Source of the DNA: UBA1181 sp045600225
Lineage (GTDB): Bacteria > Bacteroidota > Bacteroidia > Bacteroidales > Paludibacteraceae
Direction: 5' to 3'
Length of the DNA stretch: 64,000 bases
Assembly: GCA_045600225.1 (NCBI GenBank)
Contig: JAZRXL010000021.1
Span: 1-64,000, forward strand
Part shown: one piece after another, positions 35,123-44,408 of the stretch
Layout of the letters: every line of letters starts with the position of its first letter
How positions within the stretch are numbered: the stretch's first letter is position 1
Program-made: the position numbers and the translations under genes
Notes under the pieces: model-generated
Seen by the model: only the letters and a program-made list of their open reading frames with translations
Database searches by the model: none
Told to the model about the DNA's origin: nothing

Positions 35123-37747
35123 ATGAAAAATTTTATGTCTGTGTTCAGTCGGGCTAGGTATGCGCGATTGTTTACAATGTTTTTATTTGAGTTCATCTAT
35201 TTGCAATGTGTATGTTCCGAAGAGATCATAATGCATTACGATAGTGTAAGGATTTGTAAAGGAGATAGTTTCCCGTTGCAGTCTTACCTTGCCAATCAGG
35301 TGGAGGTGCCTGTAGATTGTCAGTTGGTGGGATGGGAGGATATGACGGCCGATTATGTTTGTCCTACCAAAGACACAGTCTGTTATCTGCTTTATAGAAG
35401 TGTTTATGATTTGAAAGAAAAAAGAAAGCCTTTTTTTATAAAGGTGAGAGATAGACCAAAGGTGAGTATTTTGTCGGAAAAGCAAAGAGTCTGTTTCGGT
35501 AGCGGTGTTGATGAAGTATTGTGTGATGTTGAGAATTGTGATTATGTGTATTGGCAGGAGGTTGAAACAGGGAAAGAGTATGCCTCGTTGCGTGATGTTA
35601 AGGTAGAGGAGTATGGAGCAGGAACTGTTCGGCTTTTCTTGATAGGTTCCAATGAGCATTGTGCGGAGGTGGTATATGATGAGTATGTTATGGATGTTGT
35701 CGATCCATCCAGGTTCAGATTGTCGCTGGACATGCCTCCTGATGAGTATTCTATTTGTGGAGATTCTTTGTTGTTGTGTGACTATGTAAAACCTTCTTTG
35801 GCGAAATTGCATTATGGCGATGAACTTGTGGAGCGCTATTATGAAGAAGATCTTAAAATAGCTTTGATTTGGGACTCTTTGGATGCTTATACTAACTGTG
35901 ACTCAATGGTGAAAGAGAGTTATACCAATGTGTATAATGTATCAATTTCAAAGGAAGAACCAGTTTGCCATTCTCTTGTAACTTTGACGGAAGAGCATGC
36001 GTTAAGACTGTTTTGTACTGGTAAATCACAACCTTCATATTCCGTTTCTTATTCTTGTGCTTTTGGAAAAGGTGTTATCTATTTAGGTGCGGAACTTCCT
36101 ATTGTAAACGTTCAGTTTAGGTCATTGAAAAATGGAGAGGGTGTGTTGCCTGAATATAAACCTACCGAAGAGTATAATTTAGACACCTACAAATTTCCCT
36201 ACAAGGGTTGTGCAAACCTCTGTTGGGATGATGGCGAAAGTGAGCGGTTTTATGAAATATTGATGGAGTGTAAGAATGAACAAGGGGAGATGGTATATGT
36301 GAGAGACTCATTGGAAGTGTCTGCGTGCACTAAGAAGGCGCCTGTAGTGCAGACTGAATGTTTGCCTAAAAGTAACGAATCGCTTCTGTATATTGCATCA
36401 ATGGATTCGATTGTCTCTTCTTTGTTGTATTCGACAGAAGCGGTTGCTTGGAATGAAACAAGTAAAAAATCGGACAAACAAAAAGAGTATCAATATTCGA
36501 AGACATATGTTTTCAAATGGGAAGATTGTGAGTTCGATTCCTTGTGGCTTAATGTTGAATTATCTTATATGGGATGTGAAAAAGATACGATTGCTACAAA
36601 AACAGATGTGAAGATGGAGCGGTGTGGAAGAGATTCCCGTTTGTATTATGGAGCGTACCAATCTCCTGGTTCCATTCTTTTACAAAGGGAAGAGTGCATG
36701 AAGCATCAATGTTCGAATGTGCCATCCGAAGATCCTGCGGTAGTGAAGGTCTCTCAGAACTGTTATGGAGATACTATCTATTTGAAATTCAAGGGCGTTG
36801 GCTTGACAAAAGGAGACAATTATGAATTAAGATTGGATACAAGAGATACTTCCTGGGTGATTTTTCCATCAGAGTACAAAGAAATAGAGAAGGGAGTCTA
36901 TTCCTTTTCTAATTGGGAGACGATGAATCCAACCATTGCTGTTGTGCCACAGAGGGGTACTGAGATAGAAGGATCTTTGAGTGGAGTTAAATTCTCCTTT
37001 TCTGTGGATTTGGCCCATAGAGTGGTGGAGAAGGAGTATTATGTTTGTCAGGGGAATGCATTTGACCTGAATAAGGTGGTTTCGTCGGAGGAAGAAGGTC
37101 TGAAATGGAATGTTGTGCAAACAAAGGTGTCTCCATTAAAAGACTCAGAGTACTATTTGTATGGATTTACAAAAAATGGTTGTTTGGTGGATGAGAAGGT
37201 TGTTTTGAGAGTTGGTTATCCTGTTTGGATTCAGTCGGCGGGAAAAGAGTTTTGTGAATATTCGCTTGTTCCCAAAGAGGATTTGTTTCATACAAATGCA
37301 CAAAAGATAGTGTGGTATGAAAATGGTGTGGAGATGGATAATAACCCCTATTTCTATTTAGAACCTCAGAATAGTTATGAAGTGGACTTATATTCTGTTT
37401 GTGATAGTATTAGACATTCGTTAACGATAAAAGCCAGGGATTGTGAAGAAAAGAGAAATCCGGAAGTGGAGAAGAAAGAGAGGACGATTGATATACCTCT
37501 GTTTTTCTCTCCTAATGGAGATGGTGTGGATGATTATTGGACAATTGAAGGATTAGAGGAAGGTGGTGTTGAGTGGAAGTGCGTAATCTGTGATCGGTAT
37601 GGAAAGGTTCTGTCTTATTACGAAAACACAAAAGTTCATTGGAATGGAACTTATGAAGGGCGTCCGCTTCCAACTACAGATTATTGGTATTGTTTAGAGG
37701 TTGATGGAGAGAGTAAGGTGGGTCATTTTACATTGTTGAGGCCATGA
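35123..37747 (+). CDS. Large secreted protein with type B T9SS sorting domain
   Basis: I start at the ATG at 35123 (MKNFMSVF), giving 874 aa with a signal-peptide-like N-terminus ending about CVCSEE. The middle is Cys- and Tyr-rich with repeated beta-sandwich-like modules of about 90-150 residues. The last 85 residues are a gliding-motility-type C-terminal domain: IDIPLFFSPNGDGVDDYW, then ICDRYGKVL, WNGTYEGRPLPTTDYWY and a final LLRP. Proteins with this end are exported by the type IX secretion system as type B cargo. The function of the exposed part is unknown. Confidence 0.87.
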   Translation: MKNFMSVFSRARYARLFTMFLFEFIYLQCVCSEEIIMHYDSVRICKGDSFPLQSYLANQVEVPVDCQLVGWEDMTADYVCPTKDTVCYLLYRSVYDLKEKRKPFFIKVRDRPKVSILSEKQRVCFGSGVDEVLCDVENCDYVYWQEVETGKEYASLRDVKVEEYGAGTVRLFLIGSNEHCAEVVYDEYVMDVVDPSRFRLSLDMPPDEYSICGDSLLLCDYVKPSLAKLHYGDELVERYYEEDLKIALIWDSLDAYTNCDSMVKESYTNVYNVSISKEEPVCHSLVTLTEEHALRLFCTGKSQPSYSVSYSCAFGKGVIYLGAELPIVNVQFRSLKNGEGVLPEYKPTEEYNLDTYKFPYKGCANLCWDDGESERFYEILMECKNEQGEMVYVRDSLEVSACTKKAPVVQTECLPKSNESLLYIASMDSIVSSLLYSTEAVAWNETSKKSDKQKEYQYSKTYVFKWEDCEFDSLWLNVELSYMGCEKDTIATKTDVKMERCGRDSRLYYGAYQSPGSILLQREECMKHQCSNVPSEDPAVVKVSQNCYGDTIYLKFKGVGLTKGDNYELRLDTRDTSWVIFPSEYKEIEKGVYSFSNWETMNPTIAVVPQRGTEIEGSLSGVKFSFSVDLAHRVVEKEYYVCQGNAFDLNKVVSSEEEGLKWNVVQTKVSPLKDSEYYLYGFTKNGCLVDEKVVLRVGYPVWIQSAGKEFCEYSLVPKEDLFHTNAQKIVWYENGVEMDNNPYFYLEPQNSYEVDLYSVCDSIRHSLTIKARDCEEKRNPEVEKKERTIDIPLFFSPNGDGVDDYWTIEGLEEGGVEWKCVICDRYGKVLSYYENTKVHWNGTYEGRPLPTTDYWYCLEVDGESKVGHFTLLRP

Positions 37748-37748
37748 A

Positions 37749-37780
37749 AGAAGGACGGAGAAAAATCCGTCCTTCTCTGA
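37749..37780. terminator. Terminator between the T9SS cargo gene and tatD
   Basis: AGAAGGACGGA (37749-37759) pairs with TCCGTCCTTCT (37766-37776); the two genes converge on it. Confidence 0.75.
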
Positions 37781-37789
37781 TTATGTAGA

Positions 37790-38581
37790 TTAGTCTTTCA
37801 AAGTCTCTATTTTAAAGAGAGAACATGCATTTTTTGAGGTTTGTTGAGCCACCTCCTCAACTGTGATTTCCTTTAGGTTGGCTATTTTCTCTGCAACATA
37901 TATTACATAGGAAGTCTCATTCCTTTTCCCTCGGAAAGGAACAGGAGTTAGGTAGGGACAGTCTGTTTCTAATACAATTCTTTCTATAGGAAGCTCTTTG
38001 ACCACTTCAGCCACGCCTGCATTTTTGAATGTGACAACACCGTTGATTCCGTAGTAGAAATCGCCAAGTTTTTTGATTTCCTTAGCCATTTCGATTGAAC
38101 CAGAGAAACTGTGGAATACGCCATGTAACTTGTTTTTGTCGAATTTCTTTAGGCTGGCAATCGTTTCTGGTAGAGCCTTTCTAACATGCAAGGCGAGAGG
38201 AAGATCCATTTGAATGGCCCAATCGACCTGTTCTTCGAAAGCAATAATTTGTTCTTTCTCGAATGTTCTATCCCAGTAGAAGTCGAGTCCGATTTCTCCA
38301 ATTGCACAATAATTATGGGAAGTAGCAGATAGGTATAGCGTTGAGAGCTGTTCTTTGTAATCCTCTTTCACGCTTGTCGGATGAAGTCCGATCATAGAAG
38401 AGAAAAGGGTGGTGTCAGATTTCTCTAATTCCAGCATTTTGGGAAGACTCTCAACATCAATATTAGGAAGAAGAACTTTTTTTATATTGTTTTGAAGAAG
38501 ACGATCGATAGCATTTTGCCTATCTTCGATAAATTCATCTTCGTAGATGTGAGAGTGAGTGTCAATTAAAATCATAAACAA
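37790..38581 (-). CDS. TatD-family metal-dependent hydrolase
   Basis: The 263-aa TIM-barrel protein shows the TatD motifs: DTHSH near the N-terminus, GEIGLDFYW, LHVRKA, FHSFSGS and LETDCPYLTP. Members act as 3'-5' exonucleases or D-aminoacyl-tRNA-related hydrolases. ATG alternatives at 38581 and 38575 both give a sound N-terminus. It is a single minus-strand gene. Confidence 0.9.
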   Translation of the reverse strand: MFMILIDTHSHIYEDEFIEDRQNAIDRLLQNNIKKVLLPNIDVESLPKMLELEKSDTTLFSSMIGLHPTSVKEDYKEQLSTLYLSATSHNYCAIGEIGLDFYWDRTFEKEQIIAFEEQVDWAIQMDLPLALHVRKALPETIASLKKFDKNKLHGVFHSFSGSIEMAKEIKKLGDFYYGINGVVTFKNAGVAEVVKELPIERIVLETDCPYLTPVPFRGKRNETSYVIYVAEKIANLKEITVEEVAQQTSKNACSLFKIETLKD

Positions 38582-38619
38582 AAATTTTAGTGCAAAAATA
38601 ATGATTTTGGTGGTTTGAA

Positions 38620-38650
38620 TTGTTATTTATCTTAAAACAAGTTAAATTTG
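38620..38650 (+). promoter_or_regulatory. Promoter of the HD-domain gene (TTG-20-TAAATTTG)
   Basis: TTG at 38620-38622 and TAAATTTG at 38643-38650; the start codon follows 25 bp downstream. Confidence 0.6.
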
Positions 38651-38675
38651 TGATAGAAACGGTAAAGTGTAGTGT

Positions 38676-39212
38676 ATGGATCCAATATCAGTAATAGAGA
38701 AATACTATGATCGTACATCTGAATTGTACAGAATATTAGTGAGTCATTCGTTGGATGTGACAGATTTTGCGTTGCGTATTACGGAGAGACGTAGAGATCT
38801 AAATTTGGATGTTCAATTTATAGAGGAGGCAGCTATGCTTCACGACATAGGAATAATAAAGACCTATGCTCCAGATTTGCATTGTGATGGAGATTATCCA
38901 TATATATGCCATGGTTATTTGGGAAGTGAGATGATGCAAAGGGAAGGACTTCCCCAGCATGCTTTGGTATGTGAAAGACATACCGGGACAGGTTTGTCTT
39001 TATCTTACATAATATCGCAAGATTTGCCAGTTCCCCATAGGGAGATGCTTCCTGTTAGTTTGGAAGAGCAGGTGATTTGTTATGCGGATAAGTTTTTCTC
39101 CAAGACACATTTGGGAGAGGAACGAAATGTCAAAAAAGCGCGATATAAATTAGAAAAGTATGGAGCGGAAACATTGGCACGCTTCGATAAGTGGACAGAA
39201 ATGTTTTTATAA
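38676..39212 (+). CDS. HD-domain phosphohydrolase
   Basis: The 178-aa protein has an HDIG-type HD domain: His in SHSLDVTDFAL, the His-Asp pair in MLHDIGIIK (about residue 66) and a late Asp in YADKFFSKTH. It probably hydrolyses a phosphorylated small molecule or nucleotide; the substrate is unknown. It lies just upstream of tRNA-Ser. Confidence 0.85.
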   Translation: MDPISVIEKYYDRTSELYRILVSHSLDVTDFALRITERRRDLNLDVQFIEEAAMLHDIGIIKTYAPDLHCDGDYPYICHGYLGSEMMQREGLPQHALVCERHTGTGLSLSYIISQDLPVPHREMLPVSLEEQVICYADKFFSKTHLGEERNVKKARYKLEKYGAETLARFDKWTEMFL

Positions 39213-39319
39213 GGAGATTGTTAAAAATTATTTTAAAAAAGCGTTCTTTCGTAACGATTTTTTTTGTAATTTGCGCCCGTTTTTGGAGTATTTTCGGAGA
39301 TGAACTAAAAATACTTAAG

Positions 39320-39407
39320 GGAGAGATGCTCGAGTGGCTGAAGAGGCACGCCTGGAAAGCGTGTATACGTCTAAAGCGTATCACGGGTTCGAATCCCGTT
39401 CTCTCCG
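39320..39407 (+). tRNA. tRNA-Ser (GGA)
   Basis: The acceptor stem GGAGAGA pairs with TCTCTCC, with discriminator G at 39407. The anticodon arm is CACGC-CTGGAAA-GCGTG (39347-39363) with anticodon GGA at 39354-39356. A long variable arm (about 39364-39383) and the T-arm (CGGGTTCGAATCCCG) complete a class II tRNA. The 3' CCA is not encoded. Confidence 0.97.
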
Positions 39408-39459
39408 CGTTATTTTGAGAAATAATTAATAAATAGAGTAATAATTAATAAGTAAAAAA

Positions 39460-40293
39460 ATGAAAAAAATTTTTGCAACATTAGCGATTTTTGGAGCTAT
39501 GACATTTGGTTTGACTTCAAATGTACTTGCTCAAGATGACGAGTTCAGTAGTGAAGAGACAGTAGAGGTTCAAGACGAGCCAGCTCCTGCAAAGGAAGAG
39601 GTTAAGAAGGAAGAGCCTAAGGCAGCACCAGCTCCAGCAGCTGCTGTTGAAGAAGAAGTTAGTATGTTCAAGGCTTTGAAGATTAAGTTCATCGAAGGTG
39701 GTGCTGACTTTATGTCATTCGTTGCTTTGTGTTTGATCATTGGATTGGCACTTTGTATCGAGCGTATTATTTACTTGAGCCTATCTGCAACTAACTCAAA
39801 GAAGTTGTTGGAAGGAATCGAGGAGAAATTGGATGAGAAAGATGTAGAAGGAGCTATGGATCTTTGCCGTAACACAAGAGGTCCTATCGCATCTATCATG
39901 TACCAAGGTCTTTCAAGATTGGAAGAGGGTCCAGAAGTAGTAGAGAAGACAGTCGTTTCTTACGGAGGCGTTCAAATGGGTGGTTTGGAGAAGAACATCA
40001 CTTGGATTTCTTTGTGTATTGCTTTGGCTCCAATGTTAGGATTTATGGGTACCGTTATCGGTATGATCCAAGCATTCGATAAGATTCAACAAGTAGGTGA
40101 TATCTCTGCAACAGTCGTTGCTGGTGGTATCAAGGTGGCTTTGTTGACTACAGTGTTCGGTTTGATCGTTGCTATGATCCTTCAAGTGTTCTTGAACTTT
40201 ATCTTGACTCGTATCGAGGCTTTGACAACTGAGATGGAAGATTCTTCAATCTCTTTGCTTGATATCGTTGTTAAATACAATGAGAAGAACTAA
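39460..40293 (+). CDS. exbB: ExbB/TolQ-type proton channel with acidic N-terminal extension
   Basis: The 277-aa protein has a MotA/TolQ/ExbB domain (about 80-270), including GLEKNITWISLCIALAPMLGF and GIKVALLTTVFGLIVA. It energises TonB-dependent transport with ExbD using the proton gradient. Unlike short ExbB forms, it has a cleavable signal (near VLAQ) and then about 45 residues rich in Glu, Ala, Pro and Lys. It is the first gene of a four-gene cluster. Codon use suggests high expression. Confidence 0.9.
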   Translation: MKKIFATLAIFGAMTFGLTSNVLAQDDEFSSEETVEVQDEPAPAKEEVKKEEPKAAPAPAAAVEEEVSMFKALKIKFIEGGADFMSFVALCLIIGLALCIERIIYLSLSATNSKKLLEGIEEKLDEKDVEGAMDLCRNTRGPIASIMYQGLSRLEEGPEVVEKTVVSYGGVQMGGLEKNITWISLCIALAPMLGFMGTVIGMIQAFDKIQQVGDISATVVAGGIKVALLTTVFGLIVAMILQVFLNFILTRIEALTTEMEDSSISLLDIVVKYNEKN

Positions 40294-40330
40294 TTGAGGA
40301 TTTGAGTTTTAATATTTATAGTTTAAGAAT

Positions 40331-40789
40331 ATGAATAGTAAAATTTCATCTATAGTGTTGGCAGCTTTGATGGGTGTTACAGTTTTAATCTGTGCATTCT
40401 TCTATCTAGGCGACACTGAAGCATTTACAACGACGGCAGGAGAGATGGATGCTCCATCGAATACCTCGTTGATGATTAATTGGGCGTATATTTTGATTGG
40501 ATTCGCTGCATTTGCAACTGCTGCTCTTGCTATTTTGACATTCGTATCAAAATTGTCATATAATTGGAAGTCTGTTATGGTTCCTATGATCACATTTGTA
40601 GCATTAGGCTCACTTTTGTTGATCACTTACTTTGGTGCTGACACAACTCCAATGAATATTGTAGGTTACGAGGGTTCTCACGAACCTGGTATTTATCAAA
40701 TCACAAACATGTGTTTGGTTTCAGCTGTAGTTTTGGCTGCAATTGCAACTTTTGTAACATTGTTTGGATGGGTTGCTAAAAGATTCTAA
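40331..40789 (+). CDS. Hypothetical inner-membrane protein of the Exb cluster
   Basis: The 152-aa protein has four predicted membrane helices (about 7-27, 50-73, 84-100 and 122-146). It has no domain I recognise. It lies between exbB and the first exbD, 37 bp after the former and 12 bp before the latter, so a role in the Exb-type complex is likely but inferred. Confidence 0.8.
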   Translation: MNSKISSIVLAALMGVTVLICAFFYLGDTEAFTTTAGEMDAPSNTSLMINWAYILIGFAAFATAALAILTFVSKLSYNWKSVMVPMITFVALGSLLLITYFGADTTPMNIVGYEGSHEPGIYQITNMCLVSAVVLAAIATFVTLFGWVAKRF

Positions 40790-40801
40790 TAAAATTAGAT
40801 T

Positions 40802-41410
40802 ATGGCTAAAAAGAAAAGAGAAGTACAGGAAATCAACGCAAGTTCAATGGCGGATATCTCGTTCTTGCTGCTTATCTTTTTCCTTGTGACTACATCTATG
40901 GCAACCGATAAAGGTTTGTCTCGTAAACTTCCTGCACCAGTTCCTGAGGATCAGGTTCAAGAAGAGGATGTGGATATCAACAAACGTAACATCTTAATGG
41001 TTCTTATTAATAGTAATGACCTTTTGATGGTTAACGGTGATCTGTTGCCTATTAACAAGTTAAAAGAAAGAACGAAGGAATTCGTTGCGAATCCTAACAA
41101 TAGTGCTACATTGCCAGTAAAGAAACCAGAAGAGGTTCCTTTCTTCGGTACAATGATGATTACTAAGGATCACGTTATTTCTTTGCAAAACGACCGCGGA
41201 ACTTCTTACCAGGCTTACATTAATGTACAGAATGAGTTGGTTGCTGCTTATAATGAACTCCGTGAGGACTTGTCAAGAACAAAGTTCGGAACTTCATACA
41301 ACGAGTTGGATGAAGAAAGACAAAAGGCTGTTCAACAAGTTTACCCTCAACGTATTTCTGAGGCAGAACCTAAGAATTATGGTCAACAAAATCAAGGAGG
41401 AGCTCAATAA
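40802..41410 (+). CDS. exbD: ExbD/TolR-family protein, copy 1
   Basis: The 202-aa protein has one N-terminal membrane helix with the functional Asp in SSMADISFLLLIFFLVTTSM, and a periplasmic domain longer than in E. coli ExbD. It partners ExbB to form the TonB motor. Its stop overlaps the next start (TAATG). Confidence 0.9.
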   Translation: MAKKKREVQEINASSMADISFLLLIFFLVTTSMATDKGLSRKLPAPVPEDQVQEEDVDINKRNILMVLINSNDLLMVNGDLLPINKLKERTKEFVANPNNSATLPVKKPEEVPFFGTMMITKDHVISLQNDRGTSYQAYINVQNELVAAYNELREDLSRTKFGTSYNELDEERQKAVQQVYPQRISEAEPKNYGQQNQGGAQ

Positions 41411-41886
41411 TGGCAAAATTCAGAAAAGAAGGTGGCAAGAAATTGCCCGCAATTAGTACATCATCTTTGCCTGACATTATCTTCATGTTGTTGTTCTTCT
41501 TTATGACAACAACTTCTATGAAGGAGGTTACATTGATGGTAGACCAAAAGATGCCTGAAGCAACCGAATTGCAAAAGTTGGAGAAGAAGTCTTTGGTTAA
41601 ATATGTTTACATTGGTACTCCTAAAAGAGAGCATCAAAAAGCTTTCGGTGTTGAGTCTCGTATTCAGTTGGATGATGCTTTTGCTAACAATCCATCAGAG
41701 GTTCAAACTTACATCGCAGCTAAGCGTGCTGCTATGAAAGAGGACGATCAGGCTTTTATGATTGTTTCTTTGAAGGTTGACAAGGATACTAAAATGGGTA
41801 TCGTAACTGATGTTAAACAAGCTTTGAGAAATGCTTACGCTTTGAAGATTAATTATACGGCTAATCAAAGAGCCAATAAGTATTAA
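41410..41886 (+). CDS. exbD: ExbD/TolR-family protein, copy 2
   Basis: The 158-aa paralogue has the membrane motif SSLPDIIFMLLFFFMTTTSM, Asp included. The periplasmic part differs from copy 1, so the ExbD dimer may be a heterodimer. Translation is coupled to copy 1 by the TAATG overlap. Confidence 0.9.
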   Translation: MAKFRKEGGKKLPAISTSSLPDIIFMLLFFFMTTTSMKEVTLMVDQKMPEATELQKLEKKSLVKYVYIGTPKREHQKAFGVESRIQLDDAFANNPSEVQTYIAAKRAAMKEDDQAFMIVSLKVDKDTKMGIVTDVKQALRNAYALKINYTANQRANKY

Positions 41887-41907
41887 TCTTTAATAGTTGA
41901 ATAGTAT

Positions 41908-41946
41908 GAAAGGGAGAGGTCTTCGTGACTTTCTCCCTTCTTTTTT
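41908..41946 (+). terminator. Exb cluster terminator
   Basis: AAGGGAGA...GTC pairs with GAC...TCTCCCTT around TTCGT, followed by T residues. Confidence 0.75.
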
Positions 41947-41970
41947 AATAGGTTTATTTATTTTGATAGT

Positions 41971-42348
41971 ATGAAACAGATTATTTCTACAACAGAGGCT
42001 CCTCAAGCTATTGGACCTTATAGTCAGGCCGTAATGGTAAATGGAATGTTATATGCATCAGGACAGATTGCAATTGACCCTAAAACGGGATCTTTGGTAG
42101 GTGCTGATATAGAGTCTCAAACTCGCCAAGTGATGCTTAATATACAAGGTGTTTTGAATGAAGTGGGCTATGATTTCTCTAATGTGATAAAGACAATTGT
42201 TTTTATAAAAAACATGTCTGATTTTGCAGTTGTGAATTCTATTTATGGAGAGTACTTTAAGGAGAATGCTCCTGCTCGCTCTTGCGTTGCTGTAGCTTCT
42301 CTTCCTAAAGATGCTTTGATCGAAATAGAGATTGTTGCGTTTAAATAA
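41971..42348 (+). CDS. ridA: RidA-family enamine/imine deaminase
   Basis: The 125-aa protein shows the family signature: PQAIGPYSQAV at the N-terminus, YASGQIAIDP, and PARSCVAVASLPKDALIEIE with the conserved Arg. It removes reactive 2-aminoacrylate made by PLP enzymes. Length is typical. A terminator follows at 42373-42400. Confidence 0.93.
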   Translation: MKQIISTTEAPQAIGPYSQAVMVNGMLYASGQIAIDPKTGSLVGADIESQTRQVMLNIQGVLNEVGYDFSNVIKTIVFIKNMSDFAVVNSIYGEYFKENAPARSCVAVASLPKDALIEIEIVAFK

Positions 42349-42372
42349 TTGTCAGCAAAATCATATTGAATG

Positions 42373-42400
42373 AAACTCCTCTTGAAAGGGGAGTTTTTTT
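42373..42400 (+). terminator. ridA terminator
   Basis: AAACTCCTC (42373-42381) pairs with GGGGAGTTT (42388-42396) and leads into T residues. Confidence 0.8.
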
Positions 42401-42442
42401 ATGCATATATGCAAGGATGTGTTTGGGTGTGTAAATAAAAAA

Positions 42443-42466
42443 CAAGCCCTACAAAAGTAAGACTTG
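42443..42466 (-). terminator. Candidate terminator of the U32-metA operon
   Basis: On the minus strand CAAGTCTTAC pairs with GTAGGGCTTG (two wobbles) and is followed by a T-run. It is about 130 bp past the U32 stop; the stretch between is AT-rich with no gene. Confidence 0.55.
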
Positions 42467-42593
42467 CTTTCTAGAAAACCATAAAATCTTATATTGAAAG
42501 GGGTTTCACAACCATATTGCAAAGTTAAGGGGAATAATTTGAAAAAACAATAATATTAGTCTAAAAAAATCATAAAAAATATTGTGTAAAATC

Positions 42594-44408
42594 TCAATTA
42601 TTTTTCACAATCATCTCGCAATTTTTGCAGTCAAATAATAATTTTAGCTCTTTGCCTGTGTTGGTTGTGAGTATTAATGGCTCGCTTAAAGATCCTTTGT
42701 GCTCTTTGGAACAGTATCCTAATGAATACTTGATGCAATGTTTGCATCTCATTAATTCTGCATCTTGAGGTTCGGCTGTTTCCAATGATGGTTCGGCCGA
42801 TTTTACATGATGCAATTCATAAAAAAGCTTTGCTTTCTGATTGTGTATGTTTGCTTTGTAGTCCAGATCCTTGTTAGGAAACGGATGGTTGCCTGTTTCT
42901 AATGATACACGAAGAGTTTTCTTCCTATTTTTGCTTCTTTCTAATGTTAGAAGATGAATGAGGATTCTTCTTGTCTCTGCTATTGTTGCAGCAGGGAAGA
43001 AATAGACATCACTTGTGTTTAATACAACTTTCTCAATTTCAAAGATGGTGTCACCGCTTTTCTTTAAGGTCCTGATCAAATTCTCAGTCTGTTTCTCTTT
43101 GTTATTGGCTGGTGTCTTTTCTGTATCGAAATAGTATTTTACGATGTTATTGTCTTCGTCTTCTAATGAAAATTCAAATCCTGATTCTGTCTCATTCATA
43201 GACAATGTAGCTTGAATTTTTCTAATCGAAGAAGGCTTTGATAGAATTCGTTCGAAATTCTGATCGTAGTTCCTGAATATCTTTGTGCCAGATTTTATCT
43301 CAATCCTTTCTGCGGGGAATATCCTGTTCCCGTCGACAGTGTTTGCCTTGAATCCGTGAAATTCGTCTTCTCCGAGAAAACAGAATCCATCTCCGTTGTT
43401 TAAAGTCTTGTCTGTTTTTAAAAGAATGGATTTTCCTTCGCTTTTTATTACGGAGCCGATCTCTTCTCCTAGTGATTTTGGAGTGTCGAAGGAAGTGATG
43501 CCTTTGTTTCTTCCGTGCAAGAAATAGTTGGTTGAACCTCTATGAAAACTCTTTTCTATGTTTGGAATGAAGGTGTACTCGCATTTTCCTGAACTTGCTT
43601 TCTCGAATCTGCTGTTTCCTTCTAAAATTTTGTCTAGTTGGGTTCTGTAATATGCGGTTACGTTTTTGACGTAATTTATGTCTTTTAGTCTACCTTCTAT
43701 CTTCAAAGAGGATATTCCCGCTTCTATTAGTTCTTGTAGATGGTTAGACAGATTGAAATCTTTTAAGGAAAGTAGATATTTGTCTTTTGCAAGAATGGTG
43801 CCTTTACTGTCTTTCAGGGCATAAGGCAGTCGGCAAAGTTGTGCACATACGCCTCTGTTTGCACTTCTGCCACATATGCTTTGGCTTAGATAACATTGCC
43901 CACTATAGCATACGCAAAGGGCACCGTGAACAAATCCTTCCAGTTTTACATTCGTTTTGTTGTGAATCTCTTTGATTTGCTCGATCGATAATTCTCTTGC
44001 TAAAACCACTTGTTCGAAACCTGCCTCTTCCAAGAATTTCACTTTCTCTACGCTTCGATTGTCCATTTGGGTACTTGCGTGTAGTGGAATAGGAGGTAGG
44101 TCTAATTGAGTGATGCCCATGTCTTGGATGATAAGGGCATCGGTTCCAATGTTATATAGATTGTGTATTAATTTTTCTGCGGCTTCTAACTCCTTGTCGG
44201 TTAAAATCGTGTTGATGGTAACATATACTTTCGCGTAATATTGGTGCGCATGAATGATAAGTTTTTCTATGTCTTCTATAGTGTTGCCCGCATTGGCTCT
44301 CGCACCAAATTGTTGTGCGCCAATATACACGGCATCTGCTCCATGATTAATGGCTTCGATACCGTGTTCAAAGGTTTTTGCAGGAGAAAGGAGTTCTATC
44401 TTTTCCAT
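42594..44408 (-). CDS. U32-family peptidase-like RNA hydroxylation protein
   Basis: The 604-aa protein begins IELLSPAKTFEHGIEAINHGADAVYIGAQ as U32 proteins do. It has the Cys-rich core ALCVCYSGQCYLSQSICGRSANRGVCAQLC (described in two parts, about 165-195) and a second Cys cluster at the C-terminus (CKHC...GYC...CKNC). Relatives TrhP and RlhA carry out prephenate-dependent hydroxylation of tRNA or 23S rRNA; the length is closest to RlhA-type. Its start codon overlaps the metA stop. Confidence 0.82.
   Translation of the reverse strand: MEKIELLSPAKTFEHGIEAINHGADAVYIGAQQFGARANAGNTIEDIEKLIIHAHQYYAKVYVTINTILTDKELEAAEKLIHNLYNIGTDALIIQDMGITQLDLPPIPLHASTQMDNRSVEKVKFLEEAGFEQVVLARELSIEQIKEIHNKTNVKLEGFVHGALCVCYSGQCYLSQSICGRSANRGVCAQLCRLPYALKDSKGTILAKDKYLLSLKDFNLSNHLQELIEAGISSLKIEGRLKDINYVKNVTAYYRTQLDKILEGNSRFEKASSGKCEYTFIPNIEKSFHRGSTNYFLHGRNKGITSFDTPKSLGEEIGSVIKSEGKSILLKTDKTLNNGDGFCFLGEDEFHGFKANTVDGNRIFPAERIEIKSGTKIFRNYDQNFERILSKPSSIRKIQATLSMNETESGFEFSLEDEDNNIVKYYFDTEKTPANNKEKQTENLIRTLKKSGDTIFEIEKVVLNTSDVYFFPAATIAETRRILIHLLTLERSKNRKKTLRVSLETGNHPFPNKDLDYKANIHNQKAKLFYELHHVKSAEPSLETAEPQDAELMRCKHCIKYSLGYCSKEHKGSLSEPLILTTNTGKELKLLFDCKNCEMIVKNN

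Noticed and set aside
35183..35812. 209-aa frame antisense to the T9SS cargo gene
   Set aside because: The plus-strand frame is full length with signal peptide and sorting domain; the antisense frame has no start signals or motifs.
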